Position numbers and translations under genes: made by a program
Notes under the pieces: generated by a model
Databases searched by the model: none
Seen by the model: the letters and a program-made list of their open reading frames with translations, nothing else
Told to the model about the DNA's origin: nothing
DNA from: Prevotella sp. UBA3776
GTDB taxonomy: Bacteria; Bacteroidota; Bacteroidia; Bacteroidales; Bacteroidaceae
Direction: 5' to 3'
Assembly (NCBI GenBank): GCA_002369515.1
Contig: DFFM01000026.1
Location: 25,000-88,999, forward strand
DNA length: 64,000 nt
Part shown: piece after piece, positions 9,510-18,689 of the stretch
Layout of the letters: every line of letters begins with the position of its first letter
Numbering within the stretch: position 1 is the first letter of the stretch

Positions 9510-11189
9510 ATGACACTTACTGCATACATCCGTCATCTGACCTTGTTGACCGCCTTCTGTGCGGTCGCCATGGCCAATGCACAGACCTCCGACGGGCTGC
9601 TCACCGAGAGCAGGCTGCCCATCGTGATAATCAACACCCACAAAGCCATCAACGCCGACACCAAGGTTATGGCAACCCTGAAGATCATAGACAACGGACA
9701 GGGCAACATCAACCATCTGGACGACCCCGCCAACGCCTACGACGGCTTCTGCGGCATCAAATGGCGCGGCAACAGCTCGCTCAGCTTCCCCCAGAAAAAA
9801 TACACGCTGGAGACTTGGGATGCCGAGGGCAACGACATCAAGGCTTCACTGTTGGGCATGCCCGAGGAGAGCGACTGGGTGCTCCTTGCCCCCTATAACG
9901 ACGTGTCCATGGTGCGCGATGTCTATGCCTACGCCCTTTGGAACGAAATGGGCCATTGGGGACCGCGCACCCGCATGGTCGAAGTGGTGGTGGGCGGCGA
10001 GTACATGGGGGTCTATGCCCTCTGTGAGCGCATCAAGCGCGACAAGAACCGCGTCGATGTGGCCAAAATGAAGAAAACCGACATCGAAGGGCGCGACCTT
10101 ACGGGCGGCTATATCCTGCGCGTGGACGCCTTCGACGAAACCGACGCCACCTTCAAGTCGAAGGTGCAAGGCATAGGCACCGGCTGGGGCGACAAAACCA
10201 TCACTTGGACCATCTGTTACCCCAAGAAAGACAGTCTGCAGAACGAGCAGATGGAATACATCACGGACTACGTCAACCAGGTGGAACAGGCCATCGCAGA
10301 GTTGCCCAACGCACAGGAAGCCTCCCCTACGGGGGGAGGTTTGGAGGGGGCCTCTCTCCCCGCCCACCTCATCGACGTGCAATCCTTCGTCGATTACTTC
10401 ATCCACACCGAGCTCACCCTCAATGCCGACGGCTTCAAGCGCAGCGCCTACTTCAGCAAGGCGAAGCAGAAGAAAGACGGCACAGGCGGACTGCTGGCCG
10501 CTGGCCCCGTGTGGGACTTCAACCTCGCCTTCGGCAACTGCAATTTCTGCAACGCCGACAATGTGGAGGCATGGGTCTGCCAAGGCTGCGAAACCAATCC
10601 CACGCCGGCCTTGTGGCAAACACTCATTGGCAACGCCGACTTCAGACAGGCTGTCTGCCAACGCTACACCGAGTTACGACAGTCCATACTCACCAACGAA
10701 GCCTTCGGCGATTTTCTGGACGCCTACTCTCTTGAGCTGGGCGAGGCCAAAGACCGTCAGCTTAAGAAATACCCCGAGTTGCTCAAGTCGTCATCGTCAC
10801 AAGACAACAATCCGTGGTCTTGGGGCGGATGGGGATGGCCCGGATGGGGGTGGACGGGTCAGAGTGGCATTTGGTTTGCAGCCTATCAAGTGAGCAGCTA
10901 CGACGAGGAAATCAGCACACTCAAACAGTGGTTTGCCCAGCGACTGGACTTCCTCGACAAAAGCTTTCTCCTCAACAAGCCCATCACATCCAGTCTCTCA
11001 GATGGACTGCAGATAGAGGTGCATGGCAATTCTTTCGGCATAGACAGCAACAAGCCGCTCAGTCGAGTGACCGTCCATACGCTTGCGGGTCGGCCTGTGG
11101 ATGCCAGCAACTCTTTGCCCCACGGACTCTACATCGTTACTTGCGAAGCCGAAGACGGAACAATGGTTTCGCGCACCGTAAGACGATGA
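9510..11189 (+). CDS. CotH-kinase-like secreted protein in the xylan locus
   Basis: A 559-residue protein with signal peptide (about 1-24) and a CotH-type fold: KWRGNSSLSFPQKKYTLE, DWVLLAPYNDVSMVRD and GVYALCERIKRDKNRVD are characteristic. CotH proteins are atypical protein kinases known from spore coats; in Bacteroidetes polysaccharide loci their role is unclear. Residues 268-282 come from an in-frame GC-rich palindromic repeat (10311-10352), placed between conserved blocks. Residues about 432-455 form a Trp/Gly-rich stretch (WSWGGWGWPGWGWTG). The C-terminus (about 485-559) looks like a type IX sorting domain (GIDSNKPLSRVTVHTLAG). It ends the first transcription unit, with a terminator at 11276. 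Confidence 0.82.
   Translation: MTLTAYIRHLTLLTAFCAVAMANAQTSDGLLTESRLPIVIINTHKAINADTKVMATLKIIDNGQGNINHLDDPANAYDGFCGIKWRGNSSLSFPQKKYTLETWDAEGNDIKASLLGMPEESDWVLLAPYNDVSMVRDVYAYALWNEMGHWGPRTRMVEVVVGGEYMGVYALCERIKRDKNRVDVAKMKKTDIEGRDLTGGYILRVDAFDETDATFKSKVQGIGTGWGDKTITWTICYPKKDSLQNEQMEYITDYVNQVEQAIAELPNAQEASPTGGGLEGASLPAHLIDVQSFVDYFIHTELTLNADGFKRSAYFSKAKQKKDGTGGLLAAGPVWDFNLAFGNCNFCNADNVEAWVCQGCETNPTPALWQTLIGNADFRQAVCQRYTELRQSILTNEAFGDFLDAYSLELGEAKDRQLKKYPELLKSSSSQDNNPWSWGGWGWPGWGWTGQSGIWFAAYQVSSYDEEISTLKQWFAQRLDFLDKSFLLNKPITSSLSDGLQIEVHGNSFGIDSNKPLSRVTVHTLAGRPVDASNSLPHGLYIVTCEAEDGTMVSRTVRR
10311..10352 (+). repeat. GC-rich palindromic element inserted in frame in the CotH-like gene
   Basis: The half-element AAGCCTCCCCTACGGGG and following bases match 661-696 almost base for base and are read in the same frame, giving EASPTGGGLEGA. 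The protein continues in frame on both sides. Confidence 0.8.
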
Positions 11190-11275
11190 CAGTCCAACGC
11201 CTGACATAACACCAAAAAAAGTATTGTCTTTTTCATTAGGTAAATAAGGATTGTATTTTATTTTTATTTTAAAAA

Positions 11276-11306
11276 TGGGTGGCCTGCGACGGGTCGCCCA
11301 TTTTTT
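11276..11306 (+). terminator. Rho-independent terminator after the CotH-like gene
   Basis: A 9-bp stem (two wobble pairs) at 11276-11300 with a 7-base loop is followed by six T. Confidence 0.75.
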
Positions 11307-11317
11307 CTTTCCTGTGC

Positions 11318-11432
11318 CCCCTCCAAAGCCATTGCCGAGCCCCCTCTCACCCCCCCTAAAGGGGGGGAAGCCCTGTTCGGAAATCCCTTCCGTCGGATTC
11401 ACTCCCCCTTTTTGGGGGACAGGGGGCTTCCT
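11318..11432. repeat. Degenerate GC-rich palindromic repeat block
   Basis: C-runs and G-runs with GAGCCCCCTCTCACCCCCC and GGGGGGCTTCC-like words match the family seen at 616-696 and 15129-15317, but less exactly. Confidence 0.6.
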
Positions 11433-11717
11433 TAGGCCATCTTTTTCGCGGAAAGAAGGAGGAAGCCTTTCTTTATGCAAAAGTTTGTTAAAGGCGCTGA
11501 AACTTTTCAAATAAGAAAAAGGTTTTAACAATCGAGTGGCAAAAAAATTGTAAATTTGAGGCACATTCAAGCGAAAGAATCCATGAAAGCATAACCATGA
11601 ACTCTTCAAAGAGGGCGACGAACAAACGCAATCCTGACCGCCGAAGTTTTTGTGAACATGAAACAATCGGAAACGGGGTTGAAACGTTTGTGAATGGGTC
11701 GAAACACTGAAAAATAG

Positions 11718-11725
11718 TAACTTTG
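11718..11725 (+). promoter_or_regulatory. -7 box likely serving the second SusC unit
   Basis: TAACTTTG fits TAnnTTTG perfectly, but the nearest TTTG upstream is 27 bases away, longer than usual. The leader would be about 215 bases. A second box, TAAATTTG, lies at 11551-11558. Confidence 0.5.
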
Positions 11726-11945
11726 CAGCGCGGCTCTGACGAACAGAGGGGAAGAACAAACAGCCGAACGGAAAAATAAGGCAAGGAGGCACGGCTGCGC
11801 TGAACTGCAATGAAAACAGTCATACGCACAGAAACTACAATCCTACGCTTCACTAAAAAAATACTTACACCCAGAAAAAAGACCTAAAAACGAAAAAACA
11901 ACCCTATCTATTATAAAAAAAAAGACGAACAAAACAATGTAAAGT

Positions 11946-14900
11946 ATGAAATGCACAAGTAAAGCAATGAAAGCCCTTGGGCTGTTGCTTCTGTTTTGCA
12001 TGGCGCCCCTGTGGGCTCATGCTCAGGGCACGGTGAAGGGTGTGGTGAGCGACGCCGAGGGTCCCATCATCGGCGCCACCGTAAGAGTGAAGGGTGCGGC
12101 CAATGGTACGGTTACCGACTTTGACGGCAACTATGCCATCAGTGCCGCACCGGGTCAGACGCTACAGTTCTCTTACGTCGGTTATGTGACGAAGGAGGTG
12201 AAAGTTGGCAATCAGAAAACCATTGACGTGACGCTGGAAACCGACGAGAAACTGCTCTCGGAGGTGGTGGTGGTTGGATACGGAACGATGCGAAAGTCGG
12301 ACTTGACGGGTGCCGTGACGCAGGTGGATGCAAAGGCCATCGAGAAATCGGTGCCGACGAGCATCGACCAGGTGCTCCAGGGACGGGCCGCCGGTGTGCA
12401 GATTCAGGCCAACACGGGTACGCCGGGCGGTTCGAGCACCATCCGCATCCGCGGCACCAACTCGCTGAACGCCTCGAGCCAGCCCATCTTCGTGATTGAC
12501 GGTGTGATCATCGACTCGGACGGCTCGGACAACGGCAACACCAACCCCCTCTCGGGCATCAACCCCAGCGACATCGTGACGATGGACATCCTGAAGGATG
12601 CTTCGGCAACGGCCATCTATGGCAGCCGCGCCTCGAACGGCGTAATCATGATCACCACCAAGCGCGGACAAACGGGCGAGGCCACCATCACCTACGACGG
12701 GTACGTGGGATGGCAGCAGATGCCCAAAAAACTGGACGTGCTGGGGCTGAAGGACTATGCCCGGCACTACAACGACATCGCCGACGCTCAGATCAAACCC
12801 CACGTGGGCACGTTCATACGCCCCGAACTGCTCGGCGAGGGCACCGACTGGCAGGACGAGCTGTTCTCCACGGCATTCATGACCAACCACAGCCTCTCGC
12901 TGACGGGCGGCAACGAGAAGACCACCTACGCCATCACGGCCGGGTACCTGGATCAGGACGGTATCGGACTGGCCACGGGATTCAAGCGCCAGACGCTGCG
13001 CGGCAACATCGACACCGAACTGAAGAAATGGCTCAAGGGGGGCATCTCGTTCTCTCTCTCTGACTCAAAACAGGAAATGGAGAAGAACTGGGACATCATC
13101 ATGACGGCCTTGCGCTCGCAACCATCGGTGGCCGTACGCAATCCGGAGGGTGGCTACGACGGTCCGGACGACCAGTGGATGCCCGACAACGCCGTGGCAC
13201 TGGCCGAAATCAAGACCAACTACGCCAAGCGCCTGAACTTCCGCATCAACACCTATCTGGAGGCCACCATCCTGAAAGGCCTCACACTGAAAACGGAACT
13301 ATCTGCGGACTACAACTTGAACAAAACCAAGACCTACCAGCCCGACTACAAATTTGGCGTACGCGAAAGTACACAGAGAGACGGAGCCTGGTACAAGAAC
13401 GACTCGAAGTACTGGTCGTGGCGCAATATTCTGACTTACAACGGAAAAATAGCCGAGCGACACAACCTGAACGTCATGCTGGGACAGGAAATGAGCCACA
13501 ACTACTGGGAGAACATGAGTTCCACCAACTCGGGCTACCTCTCGAACTCGGTCATTGACCTGCGCGCTGGTGAAACCACTGGCAACAACGTCAACATTGA
13601 CGGTCTGCAGAACAACACGTCGCTGTTCTCCTACTTCGGACGCGCACTCTACAACTATGATGACCGCTACCTGCTCACTGCCACACTGCGACGCGACGGC
13701 TCCAGCAAGTTTGCCGACGGCCACCGCTGGGGATGGTTCCCATCGGCTGCCTTGGCTTGGCGCGTCAGCCAGGAACGGTTCCTCAGGGACAGCAAGGTCA
13801 TCAACAACCTGAAACTGCGTTTGGGATGGGGTACCACGGGTAACCAGAACGTGCAGGACTGGGCCTACATGGCCATGCTGGGCAACTACACCACCACATG
13901 GGGCGTGGGTGTGCTCAACGCCAACAATGCCAACCCCGAACTGAAGTGGGAGACCACCTACTCCACCAACGTGGGTTTCGACCTGTCGCTGCTGAACAGC
14001 CGCATCGACATCGTGTTCGACTGGTACTACAAGAAAACCAACGACCTGCTCATGATGCTCGACCTGCCGGCATTCCTCGGGTCGGGTGCAGGAAGCAACT
14101 ACGGTGTGGCTTCAAACCCCTGGGGCAATGTGGGCTCACTGGAGAACAAGGGCTTCGAAGTGACTGTGAACACTGGCAACATCGAGACCAAAGACTTCTC
14201 ATGGCGCTCTAACATCGTATTCTCCCTCAACCGCAACAAGGTGACCCAACTGGACACCGAGACTGGAACACTGCCGCAGACACTGCAGATTGGTTCCGAG
14301 ACGGCCACCGTCACCAACACCGTGGTGGGCCACCCCATCGGCCAGTTCTGGGGATACAAAGTCATCGGACGGTTCGACAAGCCTGAGGACTTCTACTATA
14401 AGGCTGCCGACGGAACCATCAAGCCCGTGGCGCTGCCCGAAGGTGCCAGCATCGCCACCGGGCCCACGACGGGTGGTGTGTTCATCGGCGACTACATCTA
14501 CGAGGACATCAACAACGACGGTGTCATCGACAACAATGACCAGACTTTCATCGGCAACCCCGAGCCCAAGTTCACCTGGGGCTTCGGCAACACCTTCTCC
14601 TGGAAAGGCTTCGACCTGAGCATTCAGTTCAGCGGCTCGTATGGCAATAAGATCATGAACTACGGCCGACGGTTCCTCGACATCACCGGTTCGACCAGCA
14701 ACCAGCTGACCACCGTGCTCGACTATGCCCGAGTGGCCAAGATTCAGGCCGATGGTCCCGACGACTATCGCAACTACCGCGTGACCAATCCGGAAGTCAT
14801 CATGCCGCGACTCTCCACCGAGAGTGCCGTGAACAAGAACAACCGCGTGAGCGATGCCTACGTGGAGGATGGTTCGTACATCCGACTGCAGAACATCTCG

Positions 14901-15116
14901 CTCTCCTACACGCTGCCGCGCACATGGCTGAAGAGCATTTTCCTGACCAACGTGAAAATCTATTGCAACGTGCAAAACCTCCACACTTGGACCAAGTACA
15001 AGGGATTTGACCCAGAGGTGGGTTCGATGCGCGGCACGGCTTTGCTCAACGGTGTTGACTACAGCCGCTATCCGTCGCCACGCATCTATACCGTAGGTGT
15101 GAACGTGCAATTCTAA
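11946..15116 (+). CDS. susC: SusC-like TonB-dependent outer-membrane receptor (second copy)
   Basis: A 1056-residue receptor with signal peptide (cleavage near residue 26, AHA-QG), carboxypeptidase-regulatory-like domain at about 28-100, motif SEVVVVGYGTM, plug, and the SusC signature ATAIYGSRASNGVIMITT from about residue 221. The barrel ends in phenylalanine. It differs clearly from the first SusC, so this is a tandem but diverged pair, as in the xusA-xusD arrangement of Prevotella xylan loci. An alternative ATG is at 11967; the first gives a slightly longer basic N-terminus. Its SusD partner lies 214 bases downstream, behind repeat elements. Confidence 0.93.
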   Translation: MKCTSKAMKALGLLLLFCMAPLWAHAQGTVKGVVSDAEGPIIGATVRVKGAANGTVTDFDGNYAISAAPGQTLQFSYVGYVTKEVKVGNQKTIDVTLETDEKLLSEVVVVGYGTMRKSDLTGAVTQVDAKAIEKSVPTSIDQVLQGRAAGVQIQANTGTPGGSSTIRIRGTNSLNASSQPIFVIDGVIIDSDGSDNGNTNPLSGINPSDIVTMDILKDASATAIYGSRASNGVIMITTKRGQTGEATITYDGYVGWQQMPKKLDVLGLKDYARHYNDIADAQIKPHVGTFIRPELLGEGTDWQDELFSTAFMTNHSLSLTGGNEKTTYAITAGYLDQDGIGLATGFKRQTLRGNIDTELKKWLKGGISFSLSDSKQEMEKNWDIIMTALRSQPSVAVRNPEGGYDGPDDQWMPDNAVALAEIKTNYAKRLNFRINTYLEATILKGLTLKTELSADYNLNKTKTYQPDYKFGVRESTQRDGAWYKNDSKYWSWRNILTYNGKIAERHNLNVMLGQEMSHNYWENMSSTNSGYLSNSVIDLRAGETTGNNVNIDGLQNNTSLFSYFGRALYNYDDRYLLTATLRRDGSSKFADGHRWGWFPSAALAWRVSQERFLRDSKVINNLKLRLGWGTTGNQNVQDWAYMAMLGNYTTTWGVGVLNANNANPELKWETTYSTNVGFDLSLLNSRIDIVFDWYYKKTNDLLMMLDLPAFLGSGAGSNYGVASNPWGNVGSLENKGFEVTVNTGNIETKDFSWRSNIVFSLNRNKVTQLDTETGTLPQTLQIGSETATVTNTVVGHPIGQFWGYKVIGRFDKPEDFYYKAADGTIKPVALPEGASIATGPTTGGVFIGDYIYEDINNDGVIDNNDQTFIGNPEPKFTWGFGNTFSWKGFDLSIQFSGSYGNKIMNYGRRFLDITGSTSNQLTTVLDYARVAKIQADGPDDYRNYRVTNPEVIMPRLSTESAVNKNNRVSDAYVEDGSYIRLQNISLSYTLPRTWLKSIFLTNVKIYCNVQNLHTWTKYKGFDPEVGSMRGTALLNGVDYSRYPSPRIYTVGVNVQF

Positions 15117-15128
15117 AAAAAACAATCA

Positions 15129-15317
15129 AGCCCCCTCTAAACCTCGGGCCCCCCCCCTCATCCCCCCCGTAGGGGGAAAGGCTACGGGTAGGCGAGCTTG
15201 CTCGGGAATGGCCCGGCGCACAGGAAGCCTCCCCTACGGGGGGAGGTTTGGTGGGGGCACCAAAAAAAACAATCATGGTCCTTTCTCTCCCCCCAGGGGG
15301 AGTCGGAGGGGGCTCCT
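15129..15317 (+). repeat. GC-rich palindromic repeat cluster between the second SusC and SusD genes
   Basis: Contains a full two-part element (about 15145-15258), whose second half is the exact reverse complement of 17-64, followed by a partial copy (15290-15317). It fills nearly all of the SusC-SusD spacer and could form stable RNA hairpins within the operon. Confidence 0.75.
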
Positions 15318-15330
15318 AAAAAACAAGAAT

Positions 15331-17097
15331 ATGAAAACCAAGACATATAACATAAAGAAAGCCTGCAGTTGGATGGGTTGCGGCATGGCCGTTGCTTTGG
15401 CAGCCCTGTCGCTGAGCAGTTGCGCCAACGACTTCTTGGAGCAGAAGAACTCCTACCAGCTCAGTCAGAGCAACTTCTTCTCCAGCGACGACGCCGTTTC
15501 GCAGGCAGTCATACCACTCTACAGCTATGTGTGGTACGATTTCAATGACAAGTTCTACTATGGTATGGGCGACGGACGTGCCAACAACATCACGGCTCAG
15601 TATTCTGACTATATCTATCCCTATACCAACTTTACGGAGACGGGACTCTCCACCGGTTTGTCCGAGGCCTGGGCAGCACTTTATTCTGTGGTGGCACAGT
15701 CGAACAACTCCATCAACAACATCAGCAACTTCGCCTCCGATGAAGTGTCGGAAACGGCCAAGATACAAGGCATAGCCGAGGCTCGTTTCATGCGTGGACT
15801 GGCCTATTGGTACATTGCCTCGCTCTGGGGATGCGGCATCATCTACGACAACACCCAGGCGCTGGTGAACAACTACGTGGTTCCGGCCAACCGCCAGAGC
15901 GATGTCATGGAGTTTGCCATCCGCGACATGGAGTATGCGGCCGTCCATCTGCCCAATTCGTCACCAGCCTCGGGACGTGTCAACAGGTATTCGGCCTACG
16001 GAATGCTCTCGCGCTTCTATCTCTCCATGGCCGGACTGACCACGGAGGGACGCTACGACGGCAACAACATTGCCACCGACCGCACCCGAAAGACCCGCAA
16101 CGATTATTATCTGGACGCTGCCCGAAAGGCTGCCGCCAAGGTGATCAACGAAGGGCCGTTCAAACTGATGGACAACTATGCCGACCTTTTTGCCGCTGCC
16201 ACACAGAACAACAATGAAGAGAGCATCTTCCAGCTGCAATTCCAGGCTGGCGCCACCAACGGCCTGGCACAGTCGATGACTCGATTCCTGGCCTGGAGCA
16301 CTCAGGTGAATCAGGGCAACTCGTGGGGTGGTTCCACTTATTGCTCCTACGACCTGTGGGAGGAGTTCAAGGAATACAACGACGCCACGCTGGGCGAAAC
16401 GGTTGATGACGCCATCCGCCGCCACTACTCTGTGGCTTCCTATGGCGAAAGCTATCCCGAGCTGAGCTCAGACCCCGAAAAGCCCTACATCTATGGTGAA
16501 AGCGAAAACGCAGGCAGCCAGGGTGCCAACATCAAGAAATATGTGATTGGCACCAATGCCGTGAACGGCATAGCCGTGAACAACAACTCGGGCATCAACA
16601 CTTACATGATGCGACTGGCGGAGGTTTATCTGAACTACGCTGAGGCCGCGCTGGGCAACAACGAGAGCACCACCGACGCCACGGCACTCCAGCTGGTCAA
16701 TGCGCTGCGCACACGTGCTGGCGTTGCCAAGAAAAACCGTCTCACCTTCGAGGACATCCGCCACGAATTCCGCGTCGAGACAGCCTTTGAAGGACTCTAC
16801 TGGTTCTTCCTCGTGCGAAGAGGATACTATGAGCAGCAGGAGGTGGTGAACTACGTGAACAACCAGCACCGCAACGCCAGCTACTATGAGACTTCTACGC
16901 ACACCTACAAGCTGCCCGACACCTACGCCGCCCCCGGACCGAGCGTAGCCGTGGCTACAGCCGCCAACCTCACGCTGCCCATTGCCGACACCGACCAGAC
17001 CAAGAACCCCATGCTGAAATCGGGGGCTGACGGTGTGCTGCAGACGGTTGCCTACGAGTTTGGCGAGCGAGAAGTGACCGACGCTGAACTATTTTAG
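15331..17097 (+). CDS. susD: SusD/RagB-like glycan-binding lipoprotein (second copy)
   Basis: A 588-residue partner of the second SusC. The chosen ATG at 15331 gives a proper lipoprotein signal with lipid Cys31 (LSSC then ANDFLEQ). The open frame upstream to 15208 only translates the palindromic repeat and was excluded. The N-terminal half has the ARFMRGLAYWYIASLWG helix typical of SusD TPR segments, and the C-terminal half has MMRLAEVYLNYAEAAL and the RAGV and FR.E blocks of RagB proteins. Followed after 140 AT-rich bases by the glycan-binding gene. Confidence 0.92.
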   Translation: MKTKTYNIKKACSWMGCGMAVALAALSLSSCANDFLEQKNSYQLSQSNFFSSDDAVSQAVIPLYSYVWYDFNDKFYYGMGDGRANNITAQYSDYIYPYTNFTETGLSTGLSEAWAALYSVVAQSNNSINNISNFASDEVSETAKIQGIAEARFMRGLAYWYIASLWGCGIIYDNTQALVNNYVVPANRQSDVMEFAIRDMEYAAVHLPNSSPASGRVNRYSAYGMLSRFYLSMAGLTTEGRYDGNNIATDRTRKTRNDYYLDAARKAAAKVINEGPFKLMDNYADLFAAATQNNNEESIFQLQFQAGATNGLAQSMTRFLAWSTQVNQGNSWGGSTYCSYDLWEEFKEYNDATLGETVDDAIRRHYSVASYGESYPELSSDPEKPYIYGESENAGSQGANIKKYVIGTNAVNGIAVNNNSGINTYMMRLAEVYLNYAEAALGNNESTTDATALQLVNALRTRAGVAKKNRLTFEDIRHEFRVETAFEGLYWFFLVRRGYYEQQEVVNYVNNQHRNASYYETSTHTYKLPDTYAAPGPSVAVATAANLTLPIADTDQTKNPMLKSGADGVLQTVAYEFGEREVTDAELF

Positions 17098-17237
17098 TTG
17101 ACAAACATGATATATTTGACAATTTCACAATTGGACAGTAGTCGCAAGAATTATAAAAATGTAAATTCGTGAAATTGTAAAATTGTGAAATAGTGAAATA
17201 GTGAAATTGTAAAATCGTAAAATTGCAAAATAAGTAT

Positions 17238-18617
17238 ATGAAAACCATGAAATATTTTTGGATGCTGTGTGCTGCGCTTGTCGCATTCGGTTCCACGTCG
17301 TGCAAGAATGACGACGACGAAGGCTCACAGACCGCTCCAATGACCATCTCGAAGGTCTTTCTGGAGAACATCAACGATACGGTGAACAAGGACCGCGAAG
17401 TGGAGTTTGCCCGTCTGGGCCAACTCATCCGCCTGGAAGGAGCGGGCTTCAAGGGCCTCAAGAAGATTCTCATCAACGGCTATGAAACCTATTTCAACAA
17501 TGCCCTGATGACCGACAACAACGTGTGGGTGACGCTCAACGCCAACACGCCTGTTGACAAGGCCGACGAGAGTGTGCGCAACACCATCACGCTCATCAAG
17601 GACGGCACCCAGCTGGTTTATCCGTTCATCATCCGCGCTGCCGCACCGACCATCACCAGCTGCGACAACACCCTGCCCAAACCGGGCGAAGTGGTGACCG
17701 TCTATGGCACCAACTTGCAGGAAACCACCAAACTCACGCTCCCCGGCGGCGTGGAGGTGACCAGCGGCATCGTCAACGACGAGGAAGGCAAGTTCTACAG
17801 CTTCACCATGCCTGCCGGAGTGACACAGAGCGGCTCCATCACCAGCGAGGGCGCCAACGGAACAGCCGTCACCCCTGCCTACTTCAACGAGTTCCGCACC
17901 TACATCACCGACTTTGACGGAAACGGCGGGCTGGGTACTTGGAGTGCCACCTACGCAACCGAAGACCTTGTAGATGACCCGCTCGGCACTGGCCGCGGCA
18001 AGGTGGCCATGCTTGTTCCCAATGTGAAACTCAATGCCGGCGGTCTGGACAAGGGCGCCAACTCGCTGCTTTGGGCTACGGCCGGCGACAAGGCCGGCGA
18101 GGACAACTGGTCGCGCATGTTCGAGGTGGTGCCCGCCAGCACCAATGCCGCCGACGTGGCCATTCAGTTCGACATCTATTGTCCTGAGCCTTGGGACCTG
18201 AGTGGACAGCTGGAGATTTCGCTCCAGAACAACCTCTCCAACTACGGCTACGGGTCGGGATGCACCAAGTACAGCTCGCAATACATGAACACAGCCACCG
18301 TGTGGGTGCCCTGGTTCAATGCCGCTGACGGTTCGCATGCGCCATTCACCACAGGCGAGCGCTGGCAGACCATCACCATCCCGATGACTGCCTTCGGCAA
18401 CTATGACCCCGCGGAGGCACCCGAAGTCACTTTCCAGAAGATTTGCGAAGACCGTCTGGCCGGCAGCTACAGCAACTTCCTGTTCCTCTTTGTGAATGCA
18501 GACCTCGAGGACGAAGCCCTCGGCGTGAAGTATGAATCGAAGCAGTTCACCCAGAAAATCTACATCGACAACCTGCGCGTGGTGCCAACGGCTGCCGTAA
18601 CGGTGAGCGATTTCTAA
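17238..18617 (+). CDS. xusE: XusE-like surface glycan-binding lipoprotein
   Basis: A 459-residue lipoprotein. The ATG at 17238 gives a short signal with Cys22 followed by KNDDDEG, an acidic signal for surface exposure; an upstream in-frame ATG at 17223 adds five residues and is less likely. Two IPT/TIG-like beta domains appear to cover about 40-220 (RLEGAGFKGLKKILING and PGEVVTVYGTNLQETTKLTL). The C-terminal domain (about 225-459) has the FDIYCPEPW and IYIDNLRVVPT patterns of surface glycan-binding proteins from xylan and xyloglucan loci. Its place between the second SusD and the GH10 gene matches xusE of Prevotella. It should hold xylan at the cell surface for the xylanase. Confidence 0.8.
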   Translation: MKTMKYFWMLCAALVAFGSTSCKNDDDEGSQTAPMTISKVFLENINDTVNKDREVEFARLGQLIRLEGAGFKGLKKILINGYETYFNNALMTDNNVWVTLNANTPVDKADESVRNTITLIKDGTQLVYPFIIRAAAPTITSCDNTLPKPGEVVTVYGTNLQETTKLTLPGGVEVTSGIVNDEEGKFYSFTMPAGVTQSGSITSEGANGTAVTPAYFNEFRTYITDFDGNGGLGTWSATYATEDLVDDPLGTGRGKVAMLVPNVKLNAGGLDKGANSLLWATAGDKAGEDNWSRMFEVVPASTNAADVAIQFDIYCPEPWDLSGQLEISLQNNLSNYGYGSGCTKYSSQYMNTATVWVPWFNAADGSHAPFTTGERWQTITIPMTAFGNYDPAEAPEVTFQKICEDRLAGSYSNFLFLFVNADLEDEALGVKYESKQFTQKIYIDNLRVVPTAAVTVSDF

Positions 18618-18618
18618 A

Positions 18619-18688
18619 CGGTTGACAGTTTACGGTTTACTGTTCTGAAATTGTAAAAATGTGAAAATGTAAAATTGTAAAATAAGAA
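18619..18688. repeat. gtttac and gaaattgtaaaa word repeats in the XusE-Xyn10 spacer
   Basis: Short words GTTTACGGTTTAC and GAAATTGTAAAAATGTGAAAATG repeat. Similar AT-rich words fill 17120-17230. No promoter was seen, so these genes are probably read from the SusC promoter. Confidence 0.5.
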
Positions 18689-18689
18689 T

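Larger units (their letters stand above)
11190..11945. other. Spacer between the two SusC/SusD units
   Basis: About 756 bases with no accepted gene. It holds, in order, a terminator (11276-11306), a degenerate GC-rich repeat block (about 11318-11432), and AT-rich sequence with two -7-like boxes (11551-11558 and 11718-11725) that may drive the second SusC unit. Short frames here read through repeats and were rejected. Confidence 0.7.

Noticed and set aside
11251..11514. Small gene in the spacer before the second SusC
   Set aside because: It reads through the terminator and a palindromic repeat; low-complexity product.
15208..15330. Earlier start for the second SusD gene
   Set aside because: It would translate the palindromic repeat and place the lipoprotein signal inside the protein.
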